21,524 bases of DNA from Comamonadaceae bacterium CG_4_10_14_3_um_filter_60_75 (GCA_002784245.1 PFKL01000107.1:1-21524), one strand, 5' to 3'; shown: positions 4,615 to 12,412, counted from the stretch's first letter. Numbers and translations: made by a program. The notes: generated by a model not told the origin, from the sequence alone.

Positions 4615-6738
4615 ATGACGATGTTTAAAAAAGTATCCAAGACCTTCCAATGGGGTCAAAACACAGTGACCATGGAAACCGGCGAAATCGCTCGCCAGGC
4701 CAGTGGTGCAGTCAAGCTCGATATCGACGGCACGGTGGTGCTGGCCACCGTGGTGGCCAAGACCGAAGGCAAAGCGGGGCAAGACTTCTTTCCGCTGACC
4801 GTGGATTATCTTGAAAAGTCTTACGCCGCCGGCAAGATCCCCGGCAGCTTCTTCAAGCGTGAAGGCCGCCCCAGCGAGTTTGAAACCTTGACCAGTCGCC
4901 TGATCGACCGCCCGATCCGCCCGCTGTTCCCTGAAGGCTTCTTCAACGAGGTGCACGTTGTGGTGCACACCCTGTCGCTCAACCCCGAAGTGGATGCCGA
5001 TATTGCCGCCATGATCGCCGTCAGCGCTGCCTTGTCAGTTAGCGGTGTGCCGTTCAGTGGCCCCATTGGTGCCGCCCGCGTGGGTTACATCAACGGTGAA
5101 TACGTGCTCAACCCGGGTCAAACCCAGCGTAAATCCAGCCAGATGGATCTGGTGGTGGCGGGTACCGAAACGGCCGTGCTGATGGTCGAATCGGAAGCCG
5201 ACCAACTGTCGGAAGAAATCATGCTCGGTGCGGTGATGTTTGGTCACGCTCAGGGCGCAATTGCCATCAACGCCATCCATGAATTGGTGCGCGATGCCGG
5301 CAAGCCGGTGTGGGACTGGAAAGCCCCCGCCAAAGACGAGCCGCTGATTGCCAAAGTGGAAGCCCTGGCCAAAGACAAGCTCACTGCCGCCTACCAGATT
5401 CGCAACAAACAAGCCCGCACCCAAGCTTGCCGCAGCGCTTACGCTGACGTGATGGCGGGCCTGAAGGCCGACGGTGTCGAGTTTGACAGCGTCAAGGTTG
5501 AAGGCCTGCTGTTTGACATCGAAGCACGCTTGGTGCGTGGCCAGATACTGGCCGGTGAACCGCGCATTGACGGCCGCGACACCCGCACCGTGCGCCCCAT
5601 TGAAATCCGCAACAGTGTGCTGCCGCGCACCCACGGCTCTGCCTTGTTTACCCGTGGCGAAACCCAGGCGCTGGTCGTGACCACCTTGGGGACTGAACGC
5701 GACGCCCAACGCATTGATGCCTTGAGCGGCGACTACGAAGACCGCTTCATGCTGCACTACAACATGCCTCCCTTTGCCACCGGCGAAACCGGCCGCGTGG
5801 GCACGCCCAAGCGCCGCGAAATCGGCCATGGCCGTCTGGCCAAGCGCGCCTTGGTGGCGGTGCTGCCTACCAAGGAAGACTTCCCCTACACCATGCGTGT
5901 TGTGTCTGAAGTGACCGAGTCCAACGGCTCGTCTTCCATGGCCTCGGTGTGCGGTGGCTGTCTGAGCCTGATGGACGCTGGCGTGCCTCTGAAGGCACAC
6001 GTGGCCGGCATCGCCATGGGCCTGATCAAGGACGACAACCGCTTTGCCGTGCTGACCGACATTCTGGGTGACGAAGATCACCTGGGCGACATGGACTTCA
6101 AGGTGGCGGGTTCGGCCAACGGCATCACCGCGTTGCAGATGGACATCAAAATCCAGGGCATCACCAAGGAAATCATGCAAGTGGCTTTGGCGCAGGCCAA
6201 AGAAGCGCGCATGCACATCCTGGGCAAGATGGTGGAAGCCATGGGTGCCGCGAAGACCGAGGTGTCTACCTTTGCACCACGTCTGTTCACCATGAAGATC
6301 AACCCCGAGAAGATTCGTGACGTGATCGGCAAGGGCGGTTCGGTCATCCGTGCGCTGACCGAAGAAACCGGCACGCAAATCAACATCGAAGAGGACGGCA
6401 CCATCACCATTGCCTCAAGCGATCCGGCCAAGGCCGAAGAAGCCAAGCGCCGCATCGAGCAGATCACCGCCGAAGTCGAGATCGGCAAGGTCTACGAAGG
6501 CCCGGTGGTGAAGATTCTGGACTTTGGTGCGTTGATCAACCTGTTGCCCGGCAAGGACGGACTGCTGCACATCAGCCAGATCGCCCACGAACGCGTTGAA
6601 AAGGTCACCGATTATTTGTCCGAAGGCCAGATCGTCAAGGTCAAGGTGTTGGAGACTGACGAAAAAGGTCGCGTCAAGCTGTCGATGAAGGCGCTACTGG
6701 AGCGTCCAGCGCAAGCCAGTGCCGACAATCGCGCCTGA
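4615..6738 (+). CDS. pnp: polyribonucleotide nucleotidyltransferase (PNPase)
   Basis: PNPase is the phosphorolytic 3'-to-5' exoribonuclease of the degradosome and also adds heteropolymeric tails. The 707 residues show two RNase PH domains with a helical linker, then KH and S1 domains. FFKREGR lies in the first core. The second core has TRGETQA and the catalytic GDEDHLGDMDF with D486 and D492, the same numbers as in E. coli. The KH motif GKGG is at 572-575, and S1 starts near 623. AGGAG (4602-4606) lies 8 bp before ATG 4615, which decides against the in-frame ATG at 4621 and the upstream GTG at 4573. The rpsO-pnp order is conserved across proteobacteria. Leader stems suggest post-transcriptional autoregulation. 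Confidence 0.98.
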   Translation: MTMFKKVSKTFQWGQNTVTMETGEIARQASGAVKLDIDGTVVLATVVAKTEGKAGQDFFPLTVDYLEKSYAAGKIPGSFFKREGRPSEFETLTSRLIDRPIRPLFPEGFFNEVHVVVHTLSLNPEVDADIAAMIAVSAALSVSGVPFSGPIGAARVGYINGEYVLNPGQTQRKSSQMDLVVAGTETAVLMVESEADQLSEEIMLGAVMFGHAQGAIAINAIHELVRDAGKPVWDWKAPAKDEPLIAKVEALAKDKLTAAYQIRNKQARTQACRSAYADVMAGLKADGVEFDSVKVEGLLFDIEARLVRGQILAGEPRIDGRDTRTVRPIEIRNSVLPRTHGSALFTRGETQALVVTTLGTERDAQRIDALSGDYEDRFMLHYNMPPFATGETGRVGTPKRREIGHGRLAKRALVAVLPTKEDFPYTMRVVSEVTESNGSSSMASVCGGCLSLMDAGVPLKAHVAGIAMGLIKDDNRFAVLTDILGDEDHLGDMDFKVAGSANGITALQMDIKIQGITKEIMQVALAQAKEARMHILGKMVEAMGAAKTEVSTFAPRLFTMKINPEKIRDVIGKGGSVIRALTEETGTQINIEEDGTITIASSDPAKAEEAKRRIEQITAEVEIGKVYEGPVVKILDFGALINLLPGKDGLLHISQIAHERVEKVTDYLSEGQIVKVKVLETDEKGRVKLSMKALLERPAQASADNRA

Positions 6739-6740
6739 TT

Positions 6741-6799
6741 TGGTATTGCATCCATAGCACTCTCCGCTTTCAGCATAAGGGCCAGAAGCCAAAATGACC
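6741..6799 (+). repeat. possible degenerate dispersed repeat upstream of the oxidoreductase gene
   Basis: The stretch between pnp and the next gene (CATAGCAC...CCGCTTT...ATAAGGGCCAGAAGCCAAAA) resembles, from memory, an abundant Comamonadaceae intergenic repeat of the form ATAGC...GCGCTT...AAGGGCTAGAGGCCAAA. The match is imperfect and only one copy is visible. If real, it would extend to the first ATG of the following gene. Confidence 0.25.
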
Positions 6800-7795
6800 A
6801 TGAAAGCCATTGAGATCATTGCCTACGGTGCGCCCGAGGTGTTACGGACGTGCGAACGCCCACAACCAGTGGCCGGCGCGGGTGAGTTGCGCATTCGCGT
6901 TCACGCCAGTGGTGTCAACCGGCCCGATGTGTTGCAGCGCCAAGGTCATTACCCTGTGCCGCCTGGCGCGTCGGATCTTCCGGGGCTTGAAGTGGCGGGT
7001 GTGATTGACCAGGGCAGTCCCGGGGCATTGGCAGCGGCTGGTTTCAAGCTGGGTGACCGGGTCTGTGCGCTGGTAGCAGGCGGCGGCTATGCGCAGTATT
7101 GCGTTGCGCCCATCGGGCAATGCTTGCCGGTGCCGGCTGGCTTGAGTGATGTGGAAGCGGCCAGCCTGCCCGAGACATTCTTTACCGTCTGGAGCAACCT
7201 GATGGACCGGGCGTATTTGCAGCCGGGTGAGTCGGTGTTGATTCAGGGCGGCGCCAGTGGCATTGGCGTCACAGCCATTCAGCTGGCCAAGGCCATGGGT
7301 GCGAAGGTGTATGCGACCGCGGGCAGCGATGAAAAATGCGCTGCTTGCCTGGCACTGGGCGCGGATGCTGCTTTCAATTACAAAGTGCAGGACTTTGCTG
7401 CCGAGATTGCCCGTTTGACTGGCGGGCAGGGTGTCGATGTGATTCTGGATATGGTGGCGGGTGGCTATGTGGCGCGCGAAGTGCAGTGCCTGAAAGAAGA
7501 TGGCCGGCTGGTCATCATTGCCGTACAGGGTGGTGTGCAAAGCGAGTTCAATGCGGGTCTGGTATTGCGCAAACGCTTGACGGTGACGGGTTCGACGCTG
7601 CGGCCAAGGTCGGTGGCTTTCAAGGCGGCGATTGCCCAGGCCTGCTTGCAGCAGGTCTGGCCGCTACTTGAAGCCAAGCGCATCAAACCGGTGATCTGCA
7701 CCACATTTGCCGCAGCCGATGCCGCACAGGCGCATGTACTGATGGAGTCCAATGCGCATGTTGGAAAAATTGTTTTGACCTGGGAAACAGCATGA
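6794..7795 (+). CDS. NAD(P)H:quinone oxidoreductase, zinc-free MDR superfamily (PIG3/QOR type)
   Basis: This 333-residue protein belongs to the medium-chain dehydrogenase/reductase quinone oxidoreductases, probably the PIG3/TIGR02824 group, which reduce quinones with NADPH. Visible are the GroES-like N-terminal half (GVNRPDVLQRQGHYP, GLEVAGVI) and the Rossmann motif GGASGIG (152-158), followed by QLAKAMGAKVYATAGS and GQGVDVILDMVAG. Structural zinc cysteines are absent. ATG 6794 and ATG 6800 are both possible; the ribosome binding site is weak (AAGGG, 6777-6781), and many relatives begin MKAI, which favours 6800. The gene ends in ATGA overlapping tpiA, so the two are translationally coupled. 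The physiological substrate is unknown. Confidence 0.88.
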   Translation: MTMKAIEIIAYGAPEVLRTCERPQPVAGAGELRIRVHASGVNRPDVLQRQGHYPVPPGASDLPGLEVAGVIDQGSPGALAAAGFKLGDRVCALVAGGGYAQYCVAPIGQCLPVPAGLSDVEAASLPETFFTVWSNLMDRAYLQPGESVLIQGGASGIGVTAIQLAKAMGAKVYATAGSDEKCAACLALGADAAFNYKVQDFAAEIARLTGGQGVDVILDMVAGGYVAREVQCLKEDGRLVIIAVQGGVQSEFNAGLVLRKRLTVTGSTLRPRSVAFKAAIAQACLQQVWPLLEAKRIKPVICTTFAAADAAQAHVLMESNAHVGKIVLTWETA

Positions 7796-8535
7796 AGAAA
7801 AAACTCATTGCAGGCAACTGGAAAATGAATGGCAGTCTGGCCGCCAATGAACGATTGCTCAGGGCTATTTTGGCGGAACTGGGACAGCCGGCTTGTCAGG
7901 TCGCTGTCGCCGTGCCTTCGGCCTATCTGGCGCAGTGCCAGGCGCTGTTGGCGGGCAGTGTGATCGATTTGGCGGCGCAGGATGTTTCTGCACAGGAGGG
8001 CGGCGCATTTACCGGTGAAATTTCTGCAGTCATGTTGAAAGATTTTGCTGTGCGCTACGCCATCGTTGGCCACTCAGAGCGTCGTCAATACCACGGTGAG
8101 AGTGACGAAACAGTGGCGCTCAAGGCGCAGCGCGCCTTGAGCAGCGGTATCACACCGATCGTGTGTGTCGGCGAGACACTGGCAGAACGTGAGGCAGGCA
8201 GAACGGACGAAGTCGTCAAGCGCCAGTTGGCCGCGGTTATTCACGCTAACGGCCATTGCGTCAGCGAGATCGTTGTTGCCTACGAGCCCGTGTGGGCGAT
8301 TGGCACCGGCAAGACGGCCAGTCCAGAGCAAGCGCAGCAAGTGCACGCTGTGTTGCGCGCCCAGTTGAAGGCGGCTTCGTCCAGTGCCGATCGCATCAAG
8401 TTGCTTTACGGTGGCAGCATGAACGCCACCAACGCTGCGTCGTTGTTGGCGCAGCCCGATATTGACGGTGGCCTGATTGGCGGCGCTGCCCTGAAGGCGC
8501 CTGATTTCTTAACGATTATTGCCACTGCCGCTTGA
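7792..8535 (+). CDS. tpiA: triose-phosphate isomerase
   Basis: TpiA interconverts dihydroxyacetone phosphate and glyceraldehyde 3-phosphate in glycolysis and gluconeogenesis. The 247-residue protein has the full active site: GNWKMNG with K11, IVGHSERR with H94, and YEPVWAIGTGK with E165. The phosphate-binding LYGGS and GLIGGAAL follow near the C-terminus. The start overlaps the stop of the oxidoreductase gene by four bases (ATGA). secG follows after 38 bp. The tpiA-secG-tRNA-Leu-nuo order is well conserved in betaproteobacteria. Nothing looks abnormal in the coding sequence. Confidence 0.98.
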   Translation: MKKKLIAGNWKMNGSLAANERLLRAILAELGQPACQVAVAVPSAYLAQCQALLAGSVIDLAAQDVSAQEGGAFTGEISAVMLKDFAVRYAIVGHSERRQYHGESDETVALKAQRALSSGITPIVCVGETLAEREAGRTDEVVKRQLAAVIHANGHCVSEIVVAYEPVWAIGTGKTASPEQAQQVHAVLRAQLKAASSSADRIKLLYGGSMNATNAASLLAQPDIDGGLIGGAALKAPDFLTIIATAA

Positions 8536-8573
8536 TTAGCAAGCGTGGGTAGCTATTTATTCTGGAGTAGAGC

Positions 8574-8927
8574 ATGAATGTGGTTTTGACAATTTTGCTG
8601 GCGGTGCAGTTGATTTCTGCCCTTGTCATGGTAGGTCTGATTCTGGTGCAGCACGGCAAGGGCGCAGACATGGGAGCAGCCTTTGGCAGCGGCGGCTCGG
8701 GCAGCCTGTTTGGCGCCAGTGGCAGCGCGAACTTCCTGTCGCGTACCACCGCGGTGTTGGCTACCATCTTTTTTGCCAGCACCCTGGCGCTGGCCTATTT
8801 TGGTTCAATCCGTACGGCGCCTGCATCGGGCAGCGTGCTTGAGAATGCCGCACTGGTTGCGCCGGTACCGGCACCGGTTGCACCGGCTGTGGCCGCGTCT
8901 GGCGCAGCGCAGATCCCAACCAAATAA
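8574..8927 (+). CDS. secG: preprotein translocase subunit SecG
   Basis: SecG is the small accessory subunit of the SecYEG channel in the inner membrane. The 117-residue protein has the two expected membrane helices (about residues 4-22 and 58-76). Between them lies the conserved cytoplasmic loop: VLVQHGKGADMGAAFG-type sequence, here LILVQHGKGADMG, then GSGSLFGASGSANFLSRTTA. A GGAG (8564-8567) precedes the ATG. The C-terminal tail, about 35 residues after the second helix, is low complexity, rich in alanine, proline and valine, and probably unstructured. Its position after tpiA is standard. Confidence 0.96.
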   Translation: MNVVLTILLAVQLISALVMVGLILVQHGKGADMGAAFGSGGSGSLFGASGSANFLSRTTAVLATIFFASTLALAYFGSIRTAPASGSVLENAALVAPVPAPVAPAVAASGAAQIPTK

Positions 8928-8942
8928 TTGTGCTTGCCGGTA

Positions 8943-8964
8943 CGCCATTCCCTCAGGAATGGTG
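8943..8964 (+). terminator. stem-loop after secG, weak terminator or processing signal
   Basis: CCATTCC (8945-8951), loop CTCA and GGAATGG (8956-8962) form a perfect 7-bp stem that extends by one wobble and one G-C pair. No T-tract follows, so intrinsic termination is doubtful. It may protect the 3' end of the upstream message or be processed. Confidence 0.35.
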
Positions 8965-8971
8965 AGGAATC

Positions 8972-8994
8972 CGGGGTAAACTCTCCCCCGCTTT
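8972..8994 (+). terminator. second stem-loop before tRNA-Leu, weak terminator candidate
   Basis: CGGGG (8972-8976) and CCCCG (8986-8990) enclose a 9-nt loop and are followed by CTTTG. The stem is GC-only but short, and the T run is three bases. The loop contains TAAACT (8977-8982), which might instead be a -10 box for the tRNA; no good -35 box is found at 16-18 bp spacing. Both readings are tentative. Confidence 0.3.
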
Positions 8995-9048
8995 GATCCA
9001 TGCTGATGCACATGATTTGTGTCGATTGGTCGGGGCAAACAAGACCTA

Positions 9049-9133
9049 GCCGTCGTGGTGAAATTGGTAGACACGCTATCTTGAGGTGGTAGTGGCGAAA
9101 GCTGTGCGAGTTCGAGTCTCGCCGACGGCACCA
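9049..9133 (+). tRNA. tRNA-Leu, anticodon GAG
   Basis: The acceptor stem is GCCGTCG (9049-9055) with CGACGGC (9123-9129), then A73 and an encoded CCA (9131-9133). The D-arm contains AAATTGGTAGA. The anticodon stem CTATC (9076-9080) and GGTAG (9088-9092) encloses the loop TTGAGGT with anticodon GAG at 9083-9085, which reads CUC and CUU. A class II variable arm spans about 9093-9105. The T-arm is GCGAG (9106-9110), TTCGAGT loop, CTCGC (9118-9122). All paired regions are intact. It sits between secG and nuoA, so it is probably cut out of a longer transcript or has a weak promoter of its own. Confidence 0.97.
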
Positions 9134-9144
9134 AGTAAGATTAA

Positions 9145-9170
9145 GTTTGATGTATGTCAATACATCAAAC
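9145..9170. promoter_or_regulatory. perfect 11-bp inverted repeat between tRNA-Leu and nuoA
   Basis: GTTTGATGTAT (9145-9155) and ATACATCAAAC (9160-9170) are perfectly complementary around the 4-nt loop GTCA. The arms are AT-rich, and no T-tract follows, so a classical terminator is unlikely. It lies 11 bp after the tRNA CCA end and 24 bp before the nuoA start. It could be an operator, a processing hairpin for the tRNA 3' side, or a stabilising stem at the 5' end of the nuo message. The sequence alone does not choose between these. Confidence 0.5.
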
Positions 9171-9194
9171 TGCCCATTGAATCAAACTCGCCAG

Positions 9195-9554
9195 ATGAAC
9201 ATTGATCAATACTTGCCAGTGATTCTCTTCATTGTGATCGGCATCAGTGTCGGTGTGATGCCCCAGATCATTGGTTTCATTCTCGGTCCCAATCGTCCCT
9301 ACGCTGCCAAGAATTCCGCTTACGAATGCGGCTTTGAAGCCTTCGGTGATGCGCGTATGAAGTTCGACGTGCGCTATTACCTGATCGCCATCCTCTTCAT
9401 CTTGTTCGACCTGGAGACCGCGTTGCTGTTTCCCTGGGCCGTGACCTTGAAAGAGTTGGGTTTGTACGGATTTTTGGTTGGCCTTGAGTTTGTGACCATC
9501 CTCACCATAGGCTTTGTTTACATGTGGCTCAAGGGCGCTTTGGATTGGGAGTAA
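9195..9554 (+). CDS. nuoA: NADH-quinone oxidoreductase subunit A
   Basis: NuoA is a small membrane subunit of complex I at the junction of the peripheral and membrane arms. The 119-residue protein has three membrane helices (about 6-30, 61-81 and 92-112). It has the conserved first-loop motif NSAYECGFE, with C45 in YECG. The second helix carries the conserved acidic pair D72 and E74 (ILFDLE), and E98 lies in the third. ATG 9195 gives the usual N-terminus MNIDQYLPV. An upstream in-frame TTG at 9147 lies inside the inverted repeat and is not credible. The ribosome binding site is weak. It is the first gene of the nuo operon, and nuoB follows after 4 bp. Confidence 0.96.
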   Translation: MNIDQYLPVILFIVIGISVGVMPQIIGFILGPNRPYAAKNSAYECGFEAFGDARMKFDVRYYLIAILFILFDLETALLFPWAVTLKELGLYGFLVGLEFVTILTIGFVYMWLKGALDWE

Positions 9555-9558
9555 GGCG

Positions 9559-10038
9559 ATGATCGAAGGTGTTCTCAACAAGGGCTTTGTCACCACCAGC
9601 TACGACGCGGTGGTGAACTGGGCCAAGACCGGCTCAGTCTGGCCAATGACATTCGGTCTGGCTTGCTGCGCGGTCGAGATGATGCACGCTGCGGCGGCCC
9701 GTTATGACATCAGCCGTTTTGGTGCCGAGGTGTTTCGCCCGAGTCCGCGTCAGTCCGACCTGATCATTGTGGCCGGTACGCTGACCAACAAGATGGCACC
9801 GGCGTTTCGCAAAGTTTACGACCAGATGGCTGAGCCGCGCTGGGTGATCAGCATGGGGTCTTGCGCCAACGGCGGCGGTTACTACCACTACAGTTATTCG
9901 GTGGTCCGGGGTTGCGATCGCATTGTCCCGGTTGATGTCTATGTGCCGGGTTGTCCGCCCACCGCTGAGGCGCTGGTTTATGGCATCCTTCAGTTGCAGA
10001 GCAAGATACGCCGCACGCAAACCATTGCACGCACCTGA
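9559..10038 (+). CDS. nuoB: NADH-quinone oxidoreductase subunit B
   Basis: NuoB (PSST) carries the terminal cluster N2, which passes electrons to quinone. The 159-residue protein has the four N2 ligands: adjacent C36 and C37 in LACCAVE, C102 in GSCANGGG, and C132 in VPGCPP. The quinone-side motif RFGAEVFRPSPRQSDLI is intact. ATG 9559 yields the normal betaproteobacterial N-terminus; an in-frame ATG at 9514 would overlap nuoA by 41 bp and is rejected. GTAAGG near the nuoA stop (9551-9556) could serve as the ribosome binding site, but spacing to the ATG is tight. nuoC follows after 11 bp. Confidence 0.97.
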   Translation: MIEGVLNKGFVTTSYDAVVNWAKTGSVWPMTFGLACCAVEMMHAAAARYDISRFGAEVFRPSPRQSDLIIVAGTLTNKMAPAFRKVYDQMAEPRWVISMGSCANGGGYYHYSYSVVRGCDRIVPVDVYVPGCPPTAEALVYGILQLQSKIRRTQTIART

Positions 10039-10049
10039 AGGCCCAAGCC

Positions 10050-10658
10050 ATGACCGTACACGCTATCAATCCTTTGGTTCTAAAAGAGCAAGTTGACAAG
10101 GCCCTGGGTGCGCTGCTTGAGAGCAGTTCAGTTCGTCTGGGTGAATTGACAATTTTTGTCAAAGCTGAAAACTACATGCCGGCGGTTTTGGCGCTACGCG
10201 ATCACGCTGATTGCCAGTTTGAACAGTTGATTGACCTCTGTGGTGTCGACTACTCCACCTACAAGAACAGTTCGTGGGATGGTTTGCGCTTCTGCGTTGT
10301 CCTGCATTTGTTGTCGGTGTCGCTCAACCAGCGCGTTCGTTTGAAGGTGTTTGTACCAGATGACTCGGCGCCAAGTTTGCCTTCGGTTTGTGACATCTGG
10401 AGCGCGGCCAACTGGTTTGAGCGCGAAGCGTTCGACTTGTTTGGCATCGTCTTTGAAGGTCACGAAGACCTGCGCCGTATCCTCACCGACTACGGCTTCA
10501 TCGGGCACCCCTTTCGCAAAGACTTTCCGATGCTGGGGCACGTTGAGATGCGTTACGACGCAGAACAAAAGCGGGTGGTCTACCAGCCTGTCACGATCGA
10601 GCCGCGTGAAATCACGCCGCGCATCATTCGTGAAGAGAACTACGGGGGCCTGCAGTAA
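10050..10658 (+). CDS. nuoC: NADH-quinone oxidoreductase subunit C
   Basis: NuoC (30 kDa subunit) is a peripheral-arm scaffold that packs against NuoD. The 202-residue protein contains the complete family signature: EREAFDLFGI (124-133), then GHEDLRRIL, DYGF and GHPFRKDFP. It is a separate gene from nuoD, unlike the fused nuoCD of E. coli, which fits betaproteobacteria. GAAGG (10037-10041), overlapping the nuoB stop codon, precedes ATG 10050 by 8 bp. nuoD follows after 12 bp. Nothing is missing or unusual. Confidence 0.97.
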   Translation: MTVHAINPLVLKEQVDKALGALLESSSVRLGELTIFVKAENYMPAVLALRDHADCQFEQLIDLCGVDYSTYKNSSWDGLRFCVVLHLLSVSLNQRVRLKVFVPDDSAPSLPSVCDIWSAANWFEREAFDLFGIVFEGHEDLRRILTDYGFIGHPFRKDFPMLGHVEMRYDAEQKRVVYQPVTIEPREITPRIIREENYGGLQ

Positions 10659-10670
10659 GCAAGGTAAGTC

Positions 10671-11924
10671 ATGGCTGAGATAAAGAACTACACCCTAAAC
10701 TTTGGACCGCAGCATCCGGCAGCGCACGGCGTGCTGCGGCTTGTGCTTGAGCTTGATGGCGAGGTCATCCAGCGTGCTGATCCGCATATCGGTCTGCTGC
10801 ATCGTGCGACTGAAAAGCTGGCTGAAAGCAAGACCTTTTTGCAGACCTTGCCTTACATGGATCGGCTCGATTACATGTCGATGATGTGCAATGAGCAAGC
10901 GTATTGCTTGGCCGTTGAAAAAATGCTTGACATCGACGTGCCGGTGCGCGCCCGGTACATCCGGGTCATGTTTGCAGAGATCACTCGTTTGCTTAACCAC
11001 TTGCTGTGGGTGGGTGCGCACGCGATCGACTGCGGCGCCATGACGGTGATGCTTTATGCCTTCCGGGAACGTGAAGATTTGTTTGACGTGTATGAGGCTG
11101 TCAGCGGCGCGCGCATGCACGCGGCTTATTTCCGTCCGGGGGGCGTCTATCGCGATTTGCCCGATGCGATGCCACGCCACAAGCCCAACAAGATTCGCAG
11201 CGCCAAGTCAACCGAAGAACTCAACCGCAACCGCGGCGGCAGCGTGCTCGACTTTATCGAAGACTTTACCCAGCGTTTTCCGACGCATCTGGATGAGTAC
11301 CACACGCTGCTGACCGAAAACCGGATCTGGAAACAGCGTACCGTGGGCGTTGGCGTGGTGACCCCCGAGCGGGCCCTCAATCTTGGCTTTACCGGCCCGA
11401 TGCTGCGTGGCTCGGGTGTTGCCTGGGACTTGCGCAAGTCGCAACCCTACGAGGTTTATGACCGGCTTGATTTTGATATTCCGGTGGGCAAGACCGGTGA
11501 CACCTATGACCGTTATCTGGTACGCATGGAGGAGATGAAGCAGGCCAACCGCATCATCAAGCAGTGCGTTGATTGGCTGCGTGTCAATCCGGGTCCGGTT
11601 ATCACCGACAACCACAAGGTTGCGCCGCCGGATCGCGAGTCCATGAAAACCAACATGGAAGAGCTGATTCACCACTTCAAGCTGTTCACCGAAGGCTTTG
11701 CTGTGCCGGAGGGCGAAGCCTACGCTGCCATTGAGCACCCCAAGGGCGAATTTGGCATTTATCTGATCAGCGATGGCGCCAACAAGCCGTACCGCATGAA
11801 GATTCGTCCACCTGCCTTTGTTCACTTGGCGGCGCTCAACGAAATGGGCAAGGGTCACATGATTGCCGACGCGGTGGCGATCATTGGAACGATGGACATC
11901 GTGTTTGGGGAAGTTGACAGATGA
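10671..11924 (+). CDS. nuoD: NADH-quinone oxidoreductase subunit D
   Basis: NuoD (49 kDa subunit), evolved from [NiFe]-hydrogenase large subunits, forms most of the quinone-binding pocket. In this 417-residue protein the pocket residues are present: H19 in GPQHPAAHGVLRL and Y68 in DRLDYMS. Their 49-residue spacing equals that of H38 and Y87 in Thermus. C-terminal hallmarks include ESMKTNMEELIHHFKL and the closing IIGTMDIVFGEVDR. AAGG (10661-10664) precedes the ATG by 6 bp. The stop codon overlaps the nuoE start (ATGA at 11921), which indicates translational coupling. Confidence 0.98.
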   Translation: MAEIKNYTLNFGPQHPAAHGVLRLVLELDGEVIQRADPHIGLLHRATEKLAESKTFLQTLPYMDRLDYMSMMCNEQAYCLAVEKMLDIDVPVRARYIRVMFAEITRLLNHLLWVGAHAIDCGAMTVMLYAFREREDLFDVYEAVSGARMHAAYFRPGGVYRDLPDAMPRHKPNKIRSAKSTEELNRNRGGSVLDFIEDFTQRFPTHLDEYHTLLTENRIWKQRTVGVGVVTPERALNLGFTGPMLRGSGVAWDLRKSQPYEVYDRLDFDIPVGKTGDTYDRYLVRMEEMKQANRIIKQCVDWLRVNPGPVITDNHKVAPPDRESMKTNMEELIHHFKLFTEGFAVPEGEAYAAIEHPKGEFGIYLISDGANKPYRMKIRPPAFVHLAALNEMGKGHMIADAVAIIGTMDIVFGEVDR

Positions 11925-12412
11925 TTTCTGAAAAATCCAAGGCGGCTTTTGCCAAAGAGGTCGCCAAGTACCCCGCTGACCAGCGGCAATCGGCGGTGAT
12001 GGCGTGTCTGCGGATCGTGCAGCAAGAGCAGGGCTGGGTCAGCAGCGAGAGCGAAAAGTTTGTTGCGGACTACCTTGGCATGGCGCTCATGGCGGTGCAC
12101 GAGGTGACCAGCTTTTACAACATGTACAACCAACGCCCTGTGGGCAAGTACAAGCTCAATGTGTGTACCAACCTGCCTTGCCAGTTGCGCAACGGTGCCC
12201 AGGCAATGGCCTATTTGAAGAATAAGCTGGGTATCGACAACAATCAGACCACCGACGACGGCCTGTTCACATTGCAGGAGTGCGAGTGTCTTGGTGCTTG
12301 TGCCGACGCACCGGTGATGTTAGTCAATGACACCAACATGTGCAGTTTTATGAGTGACGACAAGCTCGACCAGTTGGTCGACGGATTGTGTGCTCTGGAG
12401 GGCAAGGCATGA
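11921..12412 (+). CDS. nuoE: NADH-quinone oxidoreductase subunit E
   Basis: NuoE (24 kDa subunit) holds the [2Fe-2S] cluster N1a in the NADH-dehydrogenase module and pairs with NuoF. The 163-residue protein has the thioredoxin-like fold signature with ligands C82 and C87 (CTNLPC) and C123 and C127 (CLGAC). An extra cysteine at 121 precedes the second pair. The start overlaps the nuoD stop, and its own stop overlaps the nuoF start, each by four bases as ATGA. This tight packing suggests stoichiometric synthesis of D, E and F. Confidence 0.97.
   Translation: MISEKSKAAFAKEVAKYPADQRQSAVMACLRIVQQEQGWVSSESEKFVADYLGMALMAVHEVTSFYNMYNQRPVGKYKLNVCTNLPCQLRNGAQAMAYLKNKLGIDNNQTTDDGLFTLQECECLGACADAPVMLVNDTNMCSFMSDDKLDQLVDGLCALEGKA

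Noticed and set aside
5035..6378. Long minus-strand open frame (447 codons) opposite pnp
   Set aside because: It is antisense to an unambiguous PNPase gene, is rich in His/Gln/Val from reversed codons and has no recognisable domain.
8795..9160. Minus-strand frame running through the tRNA-Leu
   Set aside because: The WCRRRDSNSH-type peptide is a well-known translation artefact of tRNA antisense strands.
9049..9170. tRNA-associated integration site
   Set aside because: No integrase or duplicated tRNA 3' end is present; the nuo operon follows directly, as in related genomes.
9514..9558. Upstream ATG start for nuoB
   Set aside because: It would overlap nuoA by 41 bp; homologues begin at MIEGVLNKGF, ATG 9559.
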